Shown one piece after another: positions 1 through 4,789 of a DNA stretch of 8,069 nucleotides. The DNA is taken from the NCBI GenBank assembly GCA_003554345.1, contig PWGE01000234.1:1-8069 (forward strand), in the 5' to 3' direction. Source of the stretch: Candidatus Sumerlaeota bacterium (GTDB lineage: Bacteria > Sumerlaeota > T1SED10-198M). A program made the translations under genes and the position numbers. The notes beneath the pieces are model-generated. The model was not told where the DNA came from and searched no databases. It saw only the letters and a program-made list of their open reading frames with translations. Numbering within the stretch: position 1 is the stretch's first letter; every line of letters starts with the position of its first letter.

Positions 1-755
1 AAGCCAACCGTCCTTTCGTCTATCCATCCAGGATTTCTACCATGTCCCAGATACTCCACGGACCGTGTTGAAGTCTCCATTTTTAACACTCTTCCGTCTG
101 ATCCCTGCACCAGGATATGTTCTGCATCAGGGGAAAACACGGGGTTATAAAAGTCAAAACCCTTCTCAAGGAGGATTTCTTGACTGCCTGTAGATATTTC
201 AAGTGAGGCTAATTGATGGGGAACCGGATTGAAGAAAACAGTATCGGAATCAGGTGTAAATGTCAGGATATTCACATGCTGCCCGAGATCAAACTCTTTT
301 TTTACCGTAAAATCTGAGTCCAGAATAATCAATATATTATCTAAAGTGTAGGCAATGGTTCCATCAGAAGCAACAGCCGGTGTTCCACATATCTTTTTCC
401 AGTCAGCCAGCTGAATACGTTGATTTTCAGAAATATCATACAGTTTGGGAGATTGTTGAATGGTTTTTCCTTCCCCTCGAAAACCCTTATAGCTTACATA
501 GCGATTATCAGGAGATATTTGAGGATAGTACCCGGCATTCCTGCTATCAGTGATAATCTGTTTCTTTCCGGTTTCATTGTCAACAATTGCCAATCCATCA
601 TATCTTTTATTGGTCAGGAGGGTCAGGGTTCCGTCTTCTGAGACAGCCACCGGTACCAACTCAGAATCAGCAGGCGGGCGCTTTTCATCCGCCCCGACAA
701 AAATGCTGACGAATTGAGCACTCAGTATAAGTACTATCAAAAATATATATTTCAC
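1..755 (-). CDS. Exported TolB/PD40-type beta-propeller protein (3' end outside window)
   Basis: Read on the minus strand from a GTG at 755-753, the frame stays open for 251 codons to the window edge, so the C-terminus is missing. The start is supported by AAGGAG at 770-765, nine bases upstream. The product begins MKYIFLIVLILSAQF and has a hydrophobic core to about residue 20, then VGA-DE, a plausible signal peptidase I site after Ala22. No lipobox cysteine is present, so it is probably a soluble exported protein. The rest is beta-rich with repeated PD40/WD40-like signatures: QISPDNRYVSY at 79-89, TFTPDSDTVFF at 165-175 and VFSPDAEHILVQGSDG at 206-221. This pattern is typical of TolB-like and peptidase-associated propellers, which usually bind proteins rather than catalyse. 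A catalytic domain could still lie in the missing C-terminus. It is transcribed divergently from the AEC permease. The exact function is unknown; the propeller fold is likely. Confidence 0.8.
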   Translation of the reverse strand, partial: MKYIFLIVLILSAQFVSIFVGADEKRPPADSELVPVAVSEDGTLTLLTNKRYDGLAIVDNETGKKQIITDSRNAGYYPQISPDNRYVSYKGFRGEGKTIQQSPKLYDISENQRIQLADWKKICGTPAVASDGTIAYTLDNILIILDSDFTVKKEFDLGQHVNILTFTPDSDTVFFNPVPHQLASLEISTGSQEILLEKGFDFYNPVFSPDAEHILVQGSDGRVLKMETSTRSVEYLGHGRNPGWIDERTVG

Positions 756-883
756 GCTTCCTCACTCCTTACTGGATTTACAAATCATCGGAAATGGTTC
801 AACAAAACAGTCTGAAAAAGAATCTTTCTTACAAAGAATATTCAAAAAAAAACAGCATGGAAACACATCATTTGTCTTGCATT

Positions 884-892
884 ATTATATCA
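884..892 (-). promoter_or_regulatory. Extended -10 promoter for the minus-strand propeller gene
   Basis: On the minus strand the bases read TGATATAAT, a perfect TGnTATAAT extended -10. No good -35 is seen 17 bases further upstream; only a T-rich stretch lies there, which is compatible with an extended -10 promoter. Transcription would start near 877, giving a leader of about 120 nt before the GTG at 755. Confidence 0.5.
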
Positions 893-1055
893 CAATCTAT
901 CAATTATAAAAACAGAAAAAAGCCTTTTTAACTACCATCTTCTTTCTCCTTTGAGAATACTACCGTTCATAATTTTCTTTACTTGAAGGAGTATTATTAA
1001 GAGCCTTTTTTCATGCTCTCAAACAGTAATCATCTGAAGAAATAACATCTCAAAA

Positions 1056-1080
1056 TGGTATAATGCTTTTCTGGCATTAT
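1056..1080 (+). promoter_or_regulatory. Extended -10 promoter with overlapping inverted repeat, upstream of the AEC permease gene
   Basis: TGGTATAAT at 1056-1064 is a perfect TGnTATAAT. No strong -35 hexamer sits at the expected distance. ATAATGC at 1060-1066 and GCATTAT at 1074-1080 form a perfect 7-bp inverted repeat with a 7-base gap that begins inside the -10 and spans the predicted start near 1071. The repeat could be an operator or a 5' hairpin in the message. The leader would be about 67 nt. Confidence 0.45.
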
Positions 1081-1137
1081 CCAGAATGAGGTCATCTCCT
1101 CAAAGAATATAATGACAGGTTAAAAGGATAAATCACA

Positions 1138-2139
1138 GTGCTCAGGGAACTTTTCTTTCAAAATTTTATGGCCATTCTTCAGATTCTTTCTATTTCAGGT
1201 ATTGGTTTTATTATTTTCCGCAGAAAAATTTTACCACTGGATTTTCTGAAGGATTTAGCCAGATTTATTATCTATGTCACACTCCCCTCGATGCTGATAA
1301 CAAAAGTATCTGTTGAATTCAATCTCGAACTTCTTACTTCTTTGATATTTATACCTGTTATTATGCTCCTTATTTTCACCTTAAGTGCGGGAACAGTCTG
1401 GTTTTTAGGAAAAATTACCGGCTTATCTTTTCAAGACCGTCGTTTTCATATGGCACTGGGCACTTTTATGAATACGGTGTATTTACCCCTGGGGATGGTA
1501 AGTTTTATAATGCCGGAAGAACTACAGGGGTATGGCGTTTTTATTGTGACCATGTGTCTTTTTATCAGCACTCCCCTTTTATGGAGTGTAGGAGTTTACT
1601 GGGTAAAATGCAGTCAGTATTCCTGTCCGGCAGGCTTTCAGACAGCTAACATTTTTTCAGTTCCTTTCATCACCATGGTAATAGGGATGGCTATAGGTCT
1701 ATTTAAGGATATTTTTCAAATTTCTACTGAACACTTTTTATTTCAAAACCCTGTCTTTTACGGACTGGACCAGCTGGGGCAACTTACAACACCATTAGCA
1801 CTATTTGTACTGGGTGGTATGCTGGCAGGAGTGGGAAATGTATTTAAACCGGAAAACATGAAAGGATTATTGATAGTGGTAGGAACCCGTCTTATTATTA
1901 TTCCGGGCATTTTTCTTTTATTGCTCTTTCTCACCAGCGAATGGGTAACGCCAGGTTATTACATGGGTCTTATTCTTACTATTGAAGCTGCTGCCCCACC
2001 TGCCATGAATCTTTCCATTATTTCACGCCATCACAATGCCCATATCCAGCAAACTTCCACCACGTTAATCACCTCATATCTCTGTTGTATTATCACCATT
2101 CCTGTTTGGATGACACTTTATACTTATTATTTTTCGTAA
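1138..2139 (+). CDS. AEC (auxin efflux carrier) family permease
   Basis: The 333-residue integral membrane protein starts with GTG at 1138; AAAAGGA at 1122-1128 lies nine bases upstream. An internal ATG (residue 11) is less likely because it would cut into the first membrane helix. About ten hydrophobic segments can be read, near residues 10-27, 39-56, 68-90, 106-125, 133-155, 172-190, 212-231, 243-265, 275-294 and 306-328. Family-typical sequence includes FMNTVYLPLGM (110-120), TTPLALFVLGGMLAG (217-231) and the helix with EAAAPPAMN (283-291), where AEC proteins carry conserved small and proline residues. AEC members are secondary carriers of the BART superfamily that move organic acids or amino-acid-like anions. 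The substrate here cannot be read from sequence. It lies 107 bp upstream of argC on the same strand with no terminator between, so co-transcription is possible. Confidence 0.85.
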   Translation: MLRELFFQNFMAILQILSISGIGFIIFRRKILPLDFLKDLARFIIYVTLPSMLITKVSVEFNLELLTSLIFIPVIMLLIFTLSAGTVWFLGKITGLSFQDRRFHMALGTFMNTVYLPLGMVSFIMPEELQGYGVFIVTMCLFISTPLLWSVGVYWVKCSQYSCPAGFQTANIFSVPFITMVIGMAIGLFKDIFQISTEHFLFQNPVFYGLDQLGQLTTPLALFVLGGMLAGVGNVFKPENMKGLLIVVGTRLIIIPGIFLLLLFLTSEWVTPGYYMGLILTIEAAAPPAMNLSIISRHHNAHIQQTSTTLITSYLCCIITIPVWMTLYTYYFS

Positions 2140-2157
2140 GAAACTGATTATCTGTCA

Positions 2158-2181
2158 TGATATAATATATTATGTTAACAT
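2158..2181 (+). promoter_or_regulatory. Extended -10 promoter overlapped by two palindromes, upstream of argC
   Basis: TGATATAAT at 2158-2166 is a perfect extended -10 motif; the predicted start is near 2173. Two perfect palindromes overlap it: ATAATATATTAT (2162-2173) and ATGTTAACAT (2172-2181). Such symmetry over the start point suggests an operator. Because argC genes are often repressed by ArgR/AhrC at AT-rich 18-bp ARG boxes, an arginine repressor is one candidate, but the match to the usual TGAAT/ATTCA half-sites is poor. Confidence 0.45.
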
Positions 2182-2224
2182 GAAAGAAGCAGTTTAAAGC
2201 AGGTTTGAACAGAACTATATTTTC

Positions 2225-2236
2225 AAGGAGAGGAGG
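2225..2236 (+). promoter_or_regulatory. argC: Double Shine-Dalgarno that fixes the argC start
   Basis: AAGGAG (2225-2230) followed directly by AGGAGG (2231-2236) precedes the ATG at 2247, with ten bases between the second motif and the start. It lies inside the longer frame that could begin at the TTG at 2205, so it argues against that extension. Confidence 0.75.
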
Positions 2237-2246
2237 ACAGAATTCC

Positions 2247-3254
2247 ATGAAAGTTGGCATCATAGGAATAACAGGTTACACCGGACAGGAACTGATAAAG
2301 ATTCTGGATACTCATCCCGGATTCGAACTTGTAGAATTAGGAGCCCGTCTTACAGAGACCACGCCGGTTGGTGAGGTTCTTCCTGCTTTTCGCCATATGG
2401 ATTATAAAATAACTCCAATAAAGGCCCCGTCAGACATACCATTGGCAGCCGAGGCGTATTTTCTTGCTTTGCCCCACTCTACAGCTATGGAATATGCACA
2501 TTATCTGACAGAAAAAGACAAAATTGTCATTGATCTCAGTGCCGACTTCAGATTTCCGGATACCGCACTTTATAAGAAACACTACGGTGTCCATCATTTT
2601 CCCGAACTAAACGACAGAGCAGTATACGGATTACCGGAACTCTTTCGTGATAAAATAAAACAGTCCCGATTGGTAGCCAATCCAGGGTGCTATCCTACAG
2701 GCATCATACTGGGGGCTTATCCTCTTACCCGCAGGGGATTAGTTGATAGCCTTATCGCTGATTCCAAGTCAGGTGTTTCAGGTGCCGGACATCATCCTAA
2801 AGCCGCAAACGTATTTTGTGCGGTCAATGAAAACTTAAAGGCTTACAAAATTAATGAACACCGACATCAACCTGAAATAAAGACCATCCTTAATACAGTG
2901 TCTCCCCAGGCTATAGAGCGCTGTCTGTTTTCACCTCACCTGGTACCTATGAACCGTGGCATATTCTCTACTCTGTATATTTCGCTCAATCAACCAGCTT
3001 CTCTGCAGGATGTTCAAGAAATGTATACTGAAGATTACAAAAATGAACCATTTATTCGATTGGTTTCCCGGGACCAGGATGTAGAAACACGGTCAGTGGC
3101 CCACACAAATTTTTGCGATATCAAAATTCTGGCAAATGAATGGACGGTTATCATTCTCACTGCTATTGACAACCTGGGAAAGGGTGCAGCTACCCAGGCA
3201 GTTCATAATCTAAATATAATAGCCAGTATACCCGAAACCACCGGTTTGTTATGA
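2247..3254 (+). CDS. argC: N-acetyl-gamma-glutamyl-phosphate reductase
   Basis: ArgC performs the NADPH-dependent reduction of N-acetyl-glutamyl-5-phosphate to N-acetylglutamate 5-semialdehyde in cytoplasmic arginine synthesis. The 335-residue protein has the usual length of type 1 ArgC. The Rossmann motif GIIGITGYTGQEL runs from residue 4, the catalytic Cys148 lies in VANPGCYPTG, KSGVSGAG follows at 174-181, the HRHQPE motif at 205-210 carries the candidate catalytic histidine, and DNLGKGAATQAV closes the domain at 308-319. No key residue is missing. A TTG at 2205 would add 14 non-conserved residues; the ATG at 2247 is preferred because of the strong ribosome-binding site and because the Rossmann strand starts immediately after it. 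The stop codon overlaps the mreC start by four bases (ATGA). No other arginine gene is in view, which makes it a detached arg gene inside a cell-shape operon. Confidence 0.96.
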   Translation: MKVGIIGITGYTGQELIKILDTHPGFELVELGARLTETTPVGEVLPAFRHMDYKITPIKAPSDIPLAAEAYFLALPHSTAMEYAHYLTEKDKIVIDLSADFRFPDTALYKKHYGVHHFPELNDRAVYGLPELFRDKIKQSRLVANPGCYPTGIILGAYPLTRRGLVDSLIADSKSGVSGAGHHPKAANVFCAVNENLKAYKINEHRHQPEIKTILNTVSPQAIERCLFSPHLVPMNRGIFSTLYISLNQPASLQDVQEMYTEDYKNEPFIRLVSRDQDVETRSVAHTNFCDIKILANEWTVIILTAIDNLGKGAATQAVHNLNIIASIPETTGLL

Positions 3255-4027
3255 AAAGAAAAAAAAGACTTTTACTGGGAACTCTTGTTATTTTTTTTCT
3301 CGTACTTTTGCTGAACCTGTTTTCCGGAATATCATATATCACCTCCCCTTTTATCAATGCAGGTCGTCATCTTCAGACCCTTTACTTTAATATATTAAGC
3401 CACACCGGAGAGTTCACAGACGAAGAATTCAAGGAGCTTAAAGCCGAAAGAGACTCATTTCGGGAAGAAGTAATACGTTTGCGGGAAGAAAATTACAAGC
3501 TCCGTCATATGCTGGATATCAAAGAGGAAGTTCTGAATGATATTCACAAGGTACTACCTGCCCAGGTGGTACAAACCCATCTGGGAAGAGGAGAGCGAAC
3601 CTATCTCATTCAAGGTGGCACAGAACAGGGTTTCCATGAAAATGATATTGTACTTTCTTCAGAAGGGTTGGTAGGCAAAATAACCCATGCCACGACCTAT
3701 TATAGCCAGGTTTTACTCATCATTGACAGTAATAGTTCCTTACCTGCCCTTATTCAGAAAAATCGGTTGCAGGGTATCATATATGGAACAGGGGACTGGA
3801 ATGAGCTCATCATGGAATTAGATGGACCAGCAGAAGATGTAGAACCTGGCGATATGATAGTTACTTCAGGGATGGGTGTCATTTTCCCACCCGGTATTTT
3901 AATTGGTTTTGTTGAAGAAATTTTGCCGGATAGATATGGATTAGCTAATAGATTAATGATTGAACCCGCCGTTGATTTCAGGCGGCTGGAAATTGTCGGC
4001 ATATCTCCCAGAAAAGATGAATCATGA
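3251..4027 (+). CDS. mreC: Rod shape-determining protein MreC
   Basis: MreC is a bitopic inner-membrane protein whose periplasmic domain organises the elongasome (MreB, MreD, RodA, PBP2) for lateral wall growth. The 258-residue product has a basic KRKKR N-terminus, one membrane segment at about 8-27, a charged heptad-like coiled coil at about 55-90, and the paired beta-domains of MreC. Family landmarks are EGLVGKI (138-144), SQVLLIIDSNSSLPALI (152-168), LQGIIYGTG (173-181) and GDMIVTSGMGVIFPPGILIG (200-219). The ATG at 3251 overlaps the argC stop and has no good Shine-Dalgarno of its own, so translation is probably coupled to argC. The gene overlaps mreD in the same way. mreB is not adjacent, although many bacteria keep mreB directly upstream. 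Confidence 0.95.
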   Translation: MKRKKRLLLGTLVIFFLVLLLNLFSGISYITSPFINAGRHLQTLYFNILSHTGEFTDEEFKELKAERDSFREEVIRLREENYKLRHMLDIKEEVLNDIHKVLPAQVVQTHLGRGERTYLIQGGTEQGFHENDIVLSSEGLVGKITHATTYYSQVLLIIDSNSSLPALIQKNRLQGIIYGTGDWNELIMELDGPAEDVEPGDMIVTSGMGVIFPPGILIGFVEEILPDRYGLANRLMIEPAVDFRRLEIVGISPRKDES

Positions 4028-4530
4028 ATTTTTCTGATTCCTTTTTTCATCCTCAATCACCACAGTATAAAAAAATCCTTTTCAGCCTGTTGATTTTTTC
4101 AGCCAGTACCATCTTTTTCTTTATGACCCGCTACTCCTTTTTTTTCAGTGTTCCTCTTTTTCTGTACTACCCTCTCTGGACAAAACGCTGGTCTCTTGCC
4201 CAGCTTATCTACTGGTTCATGTTTGCGATCCTATTGGATGGTCTCGCCGGATATGAGACTGCTCATTCTTTTGCTTACTTTATGATTCTTTACTTTCTTA
4301 ATCTAGCAGCCTATCGATTCATTTTTATTGATACCTGGCGTGCTGCTGTCATTCTGGGTATTCTGTCACATATTACACTTCATACACTCTATATCGTAGT
4401 ATATCCCGGTACCGTATATTATTCCCGCACCCTTTTATTTCATTTTATGATATCTCAGGGTATCTTCATGGGATTATCACTTATCCTTTATCCCTGCCTT
4501 GCCCGTCGGATGGAAAAAAAACTGCAGTAG
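4024..4530 (+). CDS. mreD: Rod shape-determining protein MreD
   Basis: This 168-residue, very hydrophobic protein has about six membrane segments (near 17-34, 37-52, 58-75, 81-101, 105-126 and 137-159) and a basic cytoplasmic tail, RRMEKKLQ. Size, topology and position directly after mreC identify it as MreD, the polytopic elongasome subunit that binds MreC; MreD sequences diverge strongly, so position carries much of the weight. The segment LLDGLAGYETAHSFAYFMI (70-88) fits the family pattern of an acidic residue and glycines near a helix start. It starts at ATG 4024, four bases inside mreC (ATGA), so it is translationally coupled. The usual downstream partner mrdA (PBP2) is absent; a regulatory region and clpB follow. 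The stop codon TAG is part of a palindromic element at 4530-4544. Confidence 0.88.
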   Translation: MNFSDSFFHPQSPQYKKILFSLLIFSASTIFFFMTRYSFFFSVPLFLYYPLWTKRWSLAQLIYWFMFAILLDGLAGYETAHSFAYFMILYFLNLAAYRFIFIDTWRAAVILGILSHITLHTLYIVVYPGTVYYSRTLLFHFMISQGIFMGLSLILYPCLARRMEKKLQ

Positions 4531-4544
4531 TATCATTATGATAC
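4530..4544. promoter_or_regulatory. Perfect 15-bp dyad, candidate activator site upstream of clpB
   Basis: GTATCAT (4530-4536) and ATGATAC (4538-4544) are exact inverted repeats about a single T. A second pair, CTGCA (4522-4526) and TGCAG (4546-4550), flanks them. No T-tract follows, so it is not an intrinsic terminator. Its centre lies about 217 bp upstream of the start predicted for the sigma-54 promoter at 4728-4742, within the range typical of enhancer-binding-protein sites. That role is inferred. Confidence 0.4.
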
Positions 4545-4666
4545 ATGCAGGGTCATTATAAAACAGAGAATGAGTTAAGAATGAGCAACTGACTTTTCTT
4601 TATCAAATATTTTCAGAAATTCGCCCTCTCTCCTGTAAAAGCAACTCTTTTTTTCTGTTTTCTTCC

Positions 4667-4706
4667 TCTGGAAAAAGGTGCAATCCCCTCAAAACCATTT
4701 TCCAGA
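4667..4706. repeat. Long inverted repeat just upstream of the clpB promoter
   Basis: TCTGGAAAA (4667-4675) and TTTTCCAGA (4698-4706) are perfect 9-bp inverted repeats. Inside them, after one A/A mismatch, GGT (4677-4679) pairs with ACC (4694-4696), leaving a 14-base loop. No T-tract follows on either strand, so a terminator is unlikely. The right arm ends 21 bases before the -24 element, so this may be a protein-binding dyad or part of a folded mreD 3' transcript. Confidence 0.45.
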
Positions 4707-4727
4707 AAACCACCTTCTTATACAAAC

Positions 4728-4742
4728 TGGCACAATGATTGC
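4728..4742 (+). promoter_or_regulatory. clpB: Sigma-54 (-24/-12) promoter for clpB
   Basis: TGGCAC at 4728-4733, five bases, then TTGC at 4739-4742, followed by T, matches all ten invariant-type positions of the sigma-54 consensus (TGGCAC-N5-TTGC) with exact spacing. The GG at 4729-4730 and GC at 4741-4742 are the -24 and -12 elements. Transcription is predicted near 4754, leaving a leader of about 36 nt that includes the GAGGTG ribosome-binding site at 4777-4782. Sigma-54 promoters need an ATP-dependent enhancer-binding activator; none is encoded in this window. Confidence 0.8.
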
Positions 4743-4789
4743 TTTTATTAGTAGTAAAAACACCATAATAAATGAAGAGGTGAAAAATC

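Larger units (their letters stand above)
756..1137. other. Divergent intergenic region, 382 bp
   Basis: This AT-rich stretch separates the minus-strand propeller gene from the plus-strand permease. I found no credible ORF or structured RNA in it. It holds a promoter-like extended -10 on each strand (884-892 minus, 1056-1064 plus). A 7-bp inverted repeat overlaps the plus-strand -10. A second TATAAT stands at 1108-1113 without a TG extension or a recognisable -35. Small imperfect repeats such as AGAGC/GCTCT near 1000-1020 are too short to name. Confidence 0.6.

Noticed and set aside
420-641. Plus-strand ORF of 73 codons
   Set aside because: It is a shadow of the minus-strand propeller gene, which has a signal peptide, a ribosome-binding site and PD40 motifs; the plus-strand product shows no family features.
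907-930. A-run/T-run near AAAAAGCCTTTTT as a terminator
   Set aside because: The stem would be nearly all A-T with almost no loop, and no gene end lies upstream of it on either strand.
1450-1465. TGGCAC in the AEC permease gene as a -24 element
   Set aside because: No TTGC follows at the right spacing.
2205-2246. TTG-initiated N-terminal extension of ArgC
   Set aside because: The 14 extra residues precede the Rossmann strand and contain the double Shine-Dalgarno for the ATG at 2247.
4522-4560. Intrinsic terminator after mreD
   Set aside because: The palindrome is AT-rich and is not followed by a T-tract on the plus strand.
4668-4690. Heat-shock sigma-32-like CTGGAAA...CCCC upstream of clpB
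   Set aside because: The spacer is only ten bases, the -10 reads CCCCTC rather than CCCCAT, and the bases are part of the inverted repeat.
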